In this document: one piece after another, positions 31,873-38,739 of the stretch
Layout of the letters: each line of letters begins with the position of its first letter
Position numbering within the stretch: the first letter of the stretch is position 1
From: JBAPRR01 sp049281195
Lineage (GTDB): Bacteria > Actinomycetota > Acidimicrobiia > Acidimicrobiales > CAVXTF01
Direction of reading: 5' to 3'
Assembly (NCBI GenBank): GCA_049281195.1
Contig: JBAPRR010000383.1
Coordinates: forward strand, 1 to 39,773
DNA length: 39,773 bases
Notes under the pieces: generated by a model
The model's input: the letters and a program-made list of their open reading frames with translations, nothing else
Databases searched by the model: none
Told to the model about the DNA's origin: nothing
Position numbers and translations under genes: made by a program

Positions 31873-33018
31873 GTGGATTTCGACCTGTCGGACGATCAGG
31901 AAGCCCTGAAAGAGGCGGCTTCTGCGCTTCTCGAATCTGAAGCGTCAATCGACAAGGTCCGCCAGGCCGCCGATCGGCCCGACCGCATCGACAGGAGCCT
32001 GTGGTCCCAGATGGCCGAGCAGGGTTGGCTCGCCATCGAGCGCCCCGAGGAGGCCGGCGGGCTTGACATGGGATTCGTCGAGGTGGCGATCCTGTGCGAG
32101 CAACTGGGTCACCATTTAGCTCCGGTTCCCTTCATCGGTACGGTGCTTGCGCTGGGTGCTCTGGAACATGCCGTGTCGACGGACTCCGGCACAGAGAACG
32201 CGCCTGTGCTCGACAAGCTCGCGTCCGGGGAGGCGATCGGTGCGATCGCATGGACCCGCAAGGCGGATCAGGTCGTAGCAAGCCGATCCGGAAACGATTG
32301 GACTCTGACGGGCCGGCCCGATCCGGTTGTCTTCGGCCCGGTCGCCGATGTCGTGCTGGTCCCGGCGCTCGTAGGCGGTCACAGCGGTGACAGCAGTGAC
32401 AGCGGCGCCAGGAGCGACCTGTCCCTCTTCGCCGTCGACATGTCGGCCGGCGCATCCCCGGGTCCGGAACCCAACATGGATCTGACCCGCAGCCTCGGTT
32501 GGCTGACTCTGGGCAAGACGCCCGCCACGTACGTCGGGGATTCCGCTGCTCTCTCGGCACTCGTCGATCGGGCCGCAGTGGCAACCGCCGCCGAGATGTT
32601 GGGTTCAGCCGAACACGTTCTCGATATGACCGTGCAGTACGCCAAGGATCGGGTTCAGTTCGGAAGGCCGATCGGGAGCTTTCAGGCGGTCAAGCACCGT
32701 TGCGCCGACATGCTCGTGGACGTCGAGGGCATGCGCTCGGCCGTCTATTACGCCGCGTGGTGCATCGCTGCGGGAAACGGCGATGCTCCTGCCGCCGCGT
32801 CCGCGGCGAAGATCTGGTGCTCGGACGCGGCGTCACGCGTGATGGGCTCCGGCCTGCAGGTGCACGGTGGGATCGGCTTCACCTGGGAGCACGATCTGCA
32901 CTTCTTCGTGAAGCGATCGCAGTTGGATCAGGTGAGCTTCGGCACCGCGTCCTGGCACCGCGGCCGGCTCGCAGAGATCCTTCGCCCGCTGGCGGAGGCC
33001 GGCCTGCCGGTCATGTAG
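31873..33018 (+). CDS. Acyl-CoA dehydrogenase, short beta-type subunit
   Basis: A 381-residue ACAD. The GTG at 31873 (VDFDLSDDQEALKE) is chosen by homology; the frame opens at 31762. Like the ACAD at 3698 it ends in a VHGGIGFTWEHDLHFFVKRSQ region followed by VSFGTASWHR, with Phe in place of the canonical glutamate, and it has no helix-G glutamate. It should be the non-catalytic partner of the alpha-type ACAD at 30516. An insert of about 12 residues rich in Gly, Ser and Asp (HSGDSSDSGARSD) interrupts the middle beta domain and is coded by a short tandem repeat at 32382-32405. It has no neighbour on its own strand; a convergent ligase follows. Confidence 0.87.
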   Translation: MDFDLSDDQEALKEAASALLESEASIDKVRQAADRPDRIDRSLWSQMAEQGWLAIERPEEAGGLDMGFVEVAILCEQLGHHLAPVPFIGTVLALGALEHAVSTDSGTENAPVLDKLASGEAIGAIAWTRKADQVVASRSGNDWTLTGRPDPVVFGPVADVVLVPALVGGHSGDSSDSGARSDLSLFAVDMSAGASPGPEPNMDLTRSLGWLTLGKTPATYVGDSAALSALVDRAAVATAAEMLGSAEHVLDMTVQYAKDRVQFGRPIGSFQAVKHRCADMLVDVEGMRSAVYYAAWCIAAGNGDAPAAASAAKIWCSDAASRVMGSGLQVHGGIGFTWEHDLHFFVKRSQLDQVSFGTASWHRGRLAEILRPLAEAGLPVM

Positions 33019-33100
33019 CAGGCGGGAAGCTCTACCGTCCCAGCGCATTCCTGCGAAACCCCGAAATCGGCCTCAAGACGTTTTGCAGAGGCTGCGGTCC

Positions 33101-34786
33101 TCAGGCCTCTTCGCGCGCTACCTGTTCGGCCGTTTCCTTAAGGGCCATCTGCTTCAGCAACGTCCGATCAGGCTTGCCCGCGGCGAGAGTTGGAATTGCA
33201 TCGATACAGATGACCAGCTCAGGGGTCTTGAAGCGGGTTATCCCACGCTCCGCGAACCACTCGCGGCACGCGCTCAAGTCGAATTCACCAGACGTCAGCA
33301 CCACGAACGCTGCAACCCGCTCGCCTACCTGCGGGTCAGGGACGGGGACGGCGACCGCATTGCGGATCAAGGGGTGCGCCTCGAGCACCGCTTCAACTTC
33401 CGAAGCCGAGATGTTCTCTCCCGCCCTGATGATCGTGTCCGACAATCTGCCGGTCACCCGTAGCCATCCATCGGAGTCGACCGATCCGAGATCGCCCGAC
33501 CGGAACCAGCCACCCGGTCGAGTGATCACCGCGGCTGTCTTCTCCGGATCTGCGTAACCGGCGAACAACTCGGGGCCCCGGATCCAGAGCTCTCCGATCT
33601 CGCCGGCCGGGAGCTTGCGACCCGATTCGGGATCGTGGACTTCCACTTCGGCCACACCGACGGCATGCCCGTCGGTCTCCTTGGCCCGCTCGAACGGATC
33701 GCCGGGTCCGGACGTGGTGACGGTCGGCGCCTCGGTCGATCCGTAGGTCCGCTTGACCCGGCATCCAAAGGCTTCGGCGGTCGAGTCGACGAAAGCCGGA
33801 CTCACCGATGCGCCCCCGGTCGATATCAACTGCAGAGCGCTCACCTTTTCATTGGAGAATCCAGGCAGCGCCGACATCTGGGAGAAGAAGATCGGGGGAG
33901 CACCCATGAACGCGATCCGTTCTTCGTGCAAGAGCCTGAGACCTACCTCCGGATCCCATGGCTCGATCAGCACACACGGGCCACGCACCGCGGCGCTGAT
34001 CAACACTCCGTTCAGCAGCCCGGACACGTGAGCGAGTGGGGCGGGAGCCAGCACCGGATCCCCATCGCGCAATCCGTGCACCTGAGCCATCAACTTGGCC
34101 TTGTAGGCCAGAGCCCGATGCGTATGGAGCACCGCCTTAGGAACCCCACTCGACCCGGATGTGAAAAGAACCACGGCAATATCCGAGCCCTTTACCGGCG
34201 CGGCCAACACCGACCGATCACCAGCGCCACCGCCGGACCCGTTTCCGCCGCCACCACGGCCACCGGCGCCGCCGCAGCCGCCAACCCGCCGGAACAATTC
34301 GACGATCCCATCTGCCCCGGATGCAACTGAGGCGGCTTCGAGCACTAGAGCCCCATCAACTCCCGCCGCCGGGATATCGGCTTGCGCCACCACCACACTC
34401 GGCCCCACCTGCTCGAGCGCGCCCTTTATCTCAGCCGGCCCGAGCCTCCGGTGAAGAGGCGCCGCCACCGCTCCGATCCGCCAGCAGGCCCAGAACATGA
34501 GGAGAGCCGCGGCGCTGTTCGGGAGTTGCCACGCCACAACTTGGTGACGCCGGACTCCAGAGGCCACCATGGCCTGGGCGAGGTTGTCGATCGCGGCGCT
34601 GAACGCATCGGCGTCCATGCGGACGGGGCCGTCGACGACGGCTAGGTGCGGTCCGGAAGGGGTCAACTGCTGGAGTGTTCCTGAGTCCCACGGACCTCCC
34701 GGTTTGCGCCAGAGGCGCGCACGGTAAGGCTCGAATGTGGGTCGGAGCCGCTGTCTTGCATTGGATTGCGTGTTCTCGTTCGTCAC
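33101..34786 (-). CDS. AMP-binding acyl-CoA ligase (FadD-like)
   Basis: A 561-residue ANL ligase with intact chemistry motifs: VLFTSGSSGVPKAVLHTHRAL (P-loop), RTYGSTEAPTVTTSG (A5), FRSGDLGSVDSDGWLRVTGR (A7/A8), and IPTLAAGKPDRTLLK, which retains the A10 lysine. A Gly-rich insertion (GGCGGAGGRGGGGNGSGGGAG) of about 22 residues lies between the N-terminal subdomain and the P-loop, coded by a GC-rich repeat at about 34215-34290. The GTG at 34786 is 43 bp from the divergent FadD17-like start, so the two promoters must overlap. The substrate is unknown. Confidence 0.86.
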   Translation of the reverse strand: MTNENTQSNARQRLRPTFEPYRARLWRKPGGPWDSGTLQQLTPSGPHLAVVDGPVRMDADAFSAAIDNLAQAMVASGVRRHQVVAWQLPNSAAALLMFWACWRIGAVAAPLHRRLGPAEIKGALEQVGPSVVVAQADIPAAGVDGALVLEAASVASGADGIVELFRRVGGCGGAGGRGGGGNGSGGGAGDRSVLAAPVKGSDIAVVLFTSGSSGVPKAVLHTHRALAYKAKLMAQVHGLRDGDPVLAPAPLAHVSGLLNGVLISAAVRGPCVLIEPWDPEVGLRLLHEERIAFMGAPPIFFSQMSALPGFSNEKVSALQLISTGGASVSPAFVDSTAEAFGCRVKRTYGSTEAPTVTTSGPGDPFERAKETDGHAVGVAEVEVHDPESGRKLPAGEIGELWIRGPELFAGYADPEKTAAVITRPGGWFRSGDLGSVDSDGWLRVTGRLSDTIIRAGENISASEVEAVLEAHPLIRNAVAVPVPDPQVGERVAAFVVLTSGEFDLSACREWFAERGITRFKTPELVICIDAIPTLAAGKPDRTLLKQMALKETAEQVAREEA

Positions 34787-34817
34787 GGCGGAGCAAAACC
34801 TATCGTCGGCTCATAGC

Positions 34818-34836
34818 TAACCTGACGCCGTGGTCA
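34818..34836 (+). promoter_or_regulatory. Leaderless promoter with TGAC-N6-GTCA operator, site S5
   Basis: TAACCT (34818-34823) is six bases before the GTG at 34830, consistent with a leaderless message. TGACGCCGTGGTCA (34823-34836) begins on the last base of that hexamer and covers the start codon. The flank CATAGAAC after the site is the same as at S1. The promoter serves the FadD17-like ligase and the genes after it; the divergent ligase starts only 43 bp away. Confidence 0.6.
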
Positions 34837-36695
34837 TAGAACGGCCGGACGCGAACGCGAGCGAGGTTGGCGTCACCGGCGACGCAGAAGCCGGCAGATC
34901 GACGATGTCCCCCGAGGTCGAGCGCCGCGTCGCGAATGCTCCGGCGCCTGGCCAGGCACCACTTCCGGCCGCCAACGCCCGGGCACTCTTCGAGCGCAAT
35001 GCGAACGATCCCGAGATCGGTCCGCGGCCGCTTCTGAAGTTCGGTGACCTGGTCGTCACTCACACCGAGTTCTACGAGCGCTGCGTGCGATTCGCGTCGA
35101 TGCTCCGCGCCCGCCTCGATCCGGACAAGCCGCCACACATTGCGGTCCTGCTCGACAACACGCCCGACTACGTCACGGCCATCGGCGCAGCGGGCCTGGT
35201 GGGTGCCTGCATCGTGGGCCTCAACCACACCCGCAGGGGTGAGCATCTGGCACGGGACATCACCTACACCGACGTCCAGCTTCTGGTCACCGAGTCCCGC
35301 CACATGGATCTCATCGAACCGATCGAATCCGACCTCGACCTGCCGGGCGGGCTGCTGCTCTCGACGCGATATGCCGACTCCGACGACCCGCAGGTCACGT
35401 CGGCCGAGCTTCTCGAAGACGCGATCGAGAAGGCTTCCGGCGGATCGGTGAGCGAAATGGCGAACGCTCTCGGAGCTGAGCCGGACATTGACTCGTTGTG
35501 GAACCTGCTGTTCACGTCGGGGACTTCGTCTGCCCCGAAGGCCGTCCGCTGCACCCAGCGCAGGCTTCTCACCACGGGCAACAGGTTGAGCATGATCCTC
35601 GAAGTGGGCCCCGATGACACCGGCTACATCGCCATGCCGTTGTTCCACTCCAACTCACTGATGGTGGGCCTCGCACCTGCGATCGTGGTCGGGGCCTCGG
35701 TCGGGTTGGCCAGGAAGTTCAGCGCCTCGCGGTTCTTAGATGATGTGCGCCGATACGGCGCCACCTGGTTCAACTACACCGGCAAGCCGCTCGCCTACCT
35801 GCTTGCCACCCCCGCCAGGGCCGACGACTCGGACAACACGCTCCGCATCGCATACGGCAACGAAGGATCCCCGCAGGTAGTCGAGTCCGTGGCGTCACGC
35901 TTCGGGGTCGAGGTCGTCGACGTCTTCGGCTCCACCGAAGGTGCGATCGCCCTCGACCGCTCAGGCAATCCGCCCCGCGGATCGATCGGGGCGCTTCGCG
36001 AGGACGTGGCGATCGTGGATCCCGAGGGCAATCCGGTACCGACCGCCGAATTCGATTCGGACGGGCGCCTGACCAATGCGGACATCTGTGTGGGCGAGAT
36101 CGTCAACACGTCCGGAGTCGGCCCATTCGAGGGTTACTACAGGAACGACGAGGCCATGAAGGCCACCACCCGCGGGGGTTGGTACTGGTCCGGCGACCTC
36201 GGCTACATCGATGCCGACGGGTGGGTCTTCTTCGCCGGGCGTACCGCCGACTGGCTGCGTGTGGACGGGGAGAACTTCCCGGCGGGGCCGATCGACGCCG
36301 TGATCGCCCGGCACCCCGACGTGATCCTCGGGGCCGTCTACGGGGTACCCGACGTGTTCGCCGGTGATCAGGTGATGGTCGCCCTCGTGCCGCGGGAAGA
36401 CGCCACCTTCGATCCCGTGCAGTTCGCGGCGTGGCTCGACGCGCAACCCGATCTGTCACCCAAGTGGCACCCGCGTTACGTCCGGATCGCCCACTCGCTG
36501 CCACAGACTCCGTCCAACAAGGTGCTCAGCCGCGTCCTGCAGCACGACAAGTTCCGTTCCGATCGCACGGGCGGCGATCCGGTGTGGGTACGGGGCAGGG
36601 GCGAGAACACCTATCACCTGATGACCACGGAAGAAGAGGCTGATCTTCGCAAGGCGTTCGAAGCCGAAGGACGCCTGCGCGCCTGGGATCTCTGA
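34830..36695 (+). CDS. fadD17: FadD17-like long-chain/steroid acyl-CoA ligase
   Basis: A 621-residue ANL ligase that matches, from memory, the mycobacterial FadD17 layout: LLFTSGTSSAPKAVRCTQRR (P-loop), YIAMPLFHSNSLMVG, KFSASRFLDDVRRYGATWFNYTGKPLAYLLATP, IAYGNEGSP, VFGSTEG (A5), GGWYWSGDLGYIDADGWVFFAGR, and LPQTPSNKVLSRVL with the A10 lysine. FadD17 is reported to activate the shortened (C5) side chain of cholesterol. The first 60 residues are an added, low-conservation tail; ATG 34905 is a possible later start. Operator S5 overlaps the GTG used here. It heads the unit of ACAD, hydratase and CoA-transferase. Confidence 0.82.
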   Translation: MVIERPDANASEVGVTGDAEAGRSTMSPEVERRVANAPAPGQAPLPAANARALFERNANDPEIGPRPLLKFGDLVVTHTEFYERCVRFASMLRARLDPDKPPHIAVLLDNTPDYVTAIGAAGLVGACIVGLNHTRRGEHLARDITYTDVQLLVTESRHMDLIEPIESDLDLPGGLLLSTRYADSDDPQVTSAELLEDAIEKASGGSVSEMANALGAEPDIDSLWNLLFTSGTSSAPKAVRCTQRRLLTTGNRLSMILEVGPDDTGYIAMPLFHSNSLMVGLAPAIVVGASVGLARKFSASRFLDDVRRYGATWFNYTGKPLAYLLATPARADDSDNTLRIAYGNEGSPQVVESVASRFGVEVVDVFGSTEGAIALDRSGNPPRGSIGALREDVAIVDPEGNPVPTAEFDSDGRLTNADICVGEIVNTSGVGPFEGYYRNDEAMKATTRGGWYWSGDLGYIDADGWVFFAGRTADWLRVDGENFPAGPIDAVIARHPDVILGAVYGVPDVFAGDQVMVALVPREDATFDPVQFAAWLDAQPDLSPKWHPRYVRIAHSLPQTPSNKVLSRVLQHDKFRSDRTGGDPVWVRGRGENTYHLMTTEEEADLRKAFEAEGRLRAWDL

Positions 36696-36707
36696 TTCGC
36701 GGTCGAA

Positions 36708-37853
36708 ATGGATCTCTCGCTGGGTGAATCCGAGGAACGCTTCGCGGCGGAAGTGAGGTCGTGGCTCCAGGCCAACGTGGAGACTGCGCCCGATTTCGAC
36801 AACCTCGCTCAAGCCATCGAGTGGGGACGCGCGTGGCAGGCGCGTATGGCGGCTGCGGGGTGGGTCGGGATCGACTGGCCGGCTGAATACGGCGGCCGGG
36901 GGGCGAGCCCGGTCGAGGTGGCCGTCTTCAACTCCGAATATGCGCGGAGCAAAGCACCGCAGCTGGTCAATCGGGTCGGAATCAACCTGGCCGGACCGAC
37001 GCTCCTCGCGCACGGGGCTCCAGAGCAACTGGCCCGTTGGCTGCCTCCGATCACAACCGCAGAAGAGATCTGGTGCCAGCTCTTCAGCGAACCAGGCGCG
37101 GGTTCCGACCTGTCCAGCCTGACGACCCGGGCGGTTCGGACCGACGATGGCTGGCTCATCTCGGGGCAGAAGGTGTGGACCTCGTACGCGCAGTTCGCGA
37201 AATGGGGACTGTGCCTGGCGCGCAGCGATCCCGAAACGTCGGGGCCGCGGGGGATCACGTTGTTCGCCCTGGATGTCACTTCGCCGGGAGTGGAGATCAG
37301 GCCGCTCGTGCAGATGACCGGCGACGCGGAGTTCAACGAGGTCTTCCTCGACGAGGTTCACGTTCCCGACTCCAACCGCGTCGGGCCCGAGCACGAGGGC
37401 TGGATGGTGGCTTCGACCACCCTGGCCCACGAGAGAGGCACCAACTTCCCGTTCAAGGAAGAGGTCGTCCACGAGGGTTACCTGCAGGAGCTCTTCAACC
37501 AGGCGGTGGTGAGGGGCACGTTCTGCGATCCCGAAATCTCGGATGCGCTCGTGGATGCGTACGTGTCGTTGCTGGTATTGCGCACCCACAATTGGCGGAC
37601 CTTGTCCAAGCTTCAAAAGGGTGCAGTGCCAGGTCCGGAGTCGAGCTGGGTCAAGCTCACCTGGTCGAACATGTCGCAGCACCTTTCGGCGACCGCTCTC
37701 AGCGTCCTCGGTGCGGACGCTCCTCTATGGGGGCAGTGGCAACGCCAGTGGTTGTGGAGCAAGTCCGGCAGCATCGCGGGCGGGACTTCTGAGGTTCAGA
37801 GAAACATCATCGGCGAGCGGATCCTCGGGCTCCCTCGCGACAGGAGGGCTTGA
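36708..37853 (+). CDS. Acyl-CoA dehydrogenase, long alpha-type subunit
   Basis: A 381-residue ACAD starting 12 bp after the FadD17-like stop. WCQLFSEPGAGSDLSSLTT, GQKVWTSYAQFAKWG and GSIAGGTSEVQRNIIGERILGLPRDRR are present. The canonical glutamate is Gly; TLAHERG has the helix-G glutamate. It is very like the ACAD at 30516 in its N-terminal half (both share AGWVGxxWPxEYGGRG and the LVxRxGINLAGPTLL region). It may pair with a beta-type subunit from 3698 or 31873. Its position after a FadD17-like gene fits steroid side-chain dehydrogenation. Confidence 0.87.
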   Translation: MDLSLGESEERFAAEVRSWLQANVETAPDFDNLAQAIEWGRAWQARMAAAGWVGIDWPAEYGGRGASPVEVAVFNSEYARSKAPQLVNRVGINLAGPTLLAHGAPEQLARWLPPITTAEEIWCQLFSEPGAGSDLSSLTTRAVRTDDGWLISGQKVWTSYAQFAKWGLCLARSDPETSGPRGITLFALDVTSPGVEIRPLVQMTGDAEFNEVFLDEVHVPDSNRVGPEHEGWMVASTTLAHERGTNFPFKEEVVHEGYLQELFNQAVVRGTFCDPEISDALVDAYVSLLVLRTHNWRTLSKLQKGAVPGPESSWVKLTWSNMSQHLSATALSVLGADAPLWGQWQRQWLWSKSGSIAGGTSEVQRNIIGERILGLPRDRRA

Positions 37854-37855
37854 GA

Positions 37856-38665
37856 GTGCCGATCCACTACGACACCGTCGAAGATCACGTCATCAAGATC
37901 ACGATCGATCGTCCACAGGCGCGCAACAGCCTGGACATGGATCACTTCGCGCAGCTCCGGGGCGCGTGGGACCGATTCGGCGACTCCGACGACGCGTGGG
38001 TCGCCATCATCACCGGCGTCGGCGATGCGTTCTGTGTCGGCGCGGATCTGAAGACGTACATCCCTCAGGTCACCGCCATGCAGAGACGGATGAAAGAGGA
38101 GCAGACCGACGTCATAGACGGCTACCGCCTCGACGACGGGACGAAGGCAGTGCTGAGGGGCGTCAAGCTCTACAAACCGATCATCGCCGCGGTGAACGGG
38201 GTCTGCGTCGCGGGCGGGATGGAGATGCTCGGCGGCTGCGACCTGCGCGTGGCGTGCCCGGAAGCGACGTTCGCGGTCATGGAACCCAAGCGGGGCCTGT
38301 TCGCTGGTGGCGGGACGACTGTGCGCCTGCCCCGGCAGATCGCGTTCCCGCACGCCATGGAGTTCCTCCTGTGCGCAGACCAGATTCCGGCTGGCCGGGC
38401 CTACGAGATGGGTCTACTGAACGAGATCGCGCCGGCCGACGAACTGTTCGACGCCGCGCTTCGCTACGCGCGGCGAATCACCGCGAACGGGCCATTGGCG
38501 GTGCGCAAGACCAAGGAAAGTGTCCTTCGGGGCCTGGCCACGGATATGCGCGAGGCGTACAAGATCGAATCGGCTATTTCCGCCGAGGTCTTCTCCAGCC
38601 AGGACGCGGTCGAAGGCCCGAAGGCGTTCGCCGAAAAACGGAAGCCCAACTGGGTGGGTCGTTGA
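37856..38665 (+). CDS. Enoyl-CoA hydratase (crotonase)
   Basis: A 269-residue crotonase. The GTG at 37856 is seven bases after an AGGAGGG site, two bases after the ACAD stop; a TTG six bases earlier is less likely. Oxyanion-hole motifs FCVGADL and VCVAGGMEML are present. Both catalytic glutamates are kept: the Glu of FAVMEPKRG (Glu144 equivalent) and the Glu of HAMEFLL (Glu164 equivalent). It is thus likely a true hydratase, unlike the protein at 29502. It precedes a CoA-transferase in the order hydratase/CoA-transferase, as in mycobacterial echA20-ipdA-ipdB, though sequence similarity to EchA20 is not obvious. Confidence 0.85.
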   Translation: MPIHYDTVEDHVIKITIDRPQARNSLDMDHFAQLRGAWDRFGDSDDAWVAIITGVGDAFCVGADLKTYIPQVTAMQRRMKEEQTDVIDGYRLDDGTKAVLRGVKLYKPIIAAVNGVCVAGGMEMLGGCDLRVACPEATFAVMEPKRGLFAGGGTTVRLPRQIAFPHAMEFLLCADQIPAGRAYEMGLLNEIAPADELFDAALRYARRITANGPLAVRKTKESVLRGLATDMREAYKIESAISAEVFSSQDAVEGPKAFAEKRKPNWVGR

Positions 38666-38739
38666 TGGCACACGTCTCGAGGCCCCCGGGCGGCAGTTTG
38701 GGCGGGGCCGCGTGCTTGGTCGGTCGGTCGGCCAGGTGA
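38665..38739 (+). other. 24-codon mini-ORF linking hydratase and CoA-transferase
   Basis: ATG 38665 overlaps the hydratase stop (TGATG). The frame runs 24 codons and its TGA (38737-38739) overlaps the CoA-transferase GTG (38736) as GTGA. The peptide is basic and Gly-rich and matches no family. It may pass ribosomes from one gene to the next rather than make a useful peptide. It could also be the remnant of a frameshifted N-terminus, but the CoA-transferase start at GTG looks complete. Confidence 0.4.

Noticed and set aside
33019..33100. Terminator between the convergent ACAD and ligase genes
   Set aside because: Only a weak GCCTC/GAGGC pairing with a long loop and no T-run on either strand.
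8884..38665. Loss of the classical ACAD glutamate as evidence of dead enzymes
   Set aside because: The four long ACADs keep a helix-G glutamate and the two short ones fit the non-catalytic subunit type, so subunit specialisation is the simpler reading.
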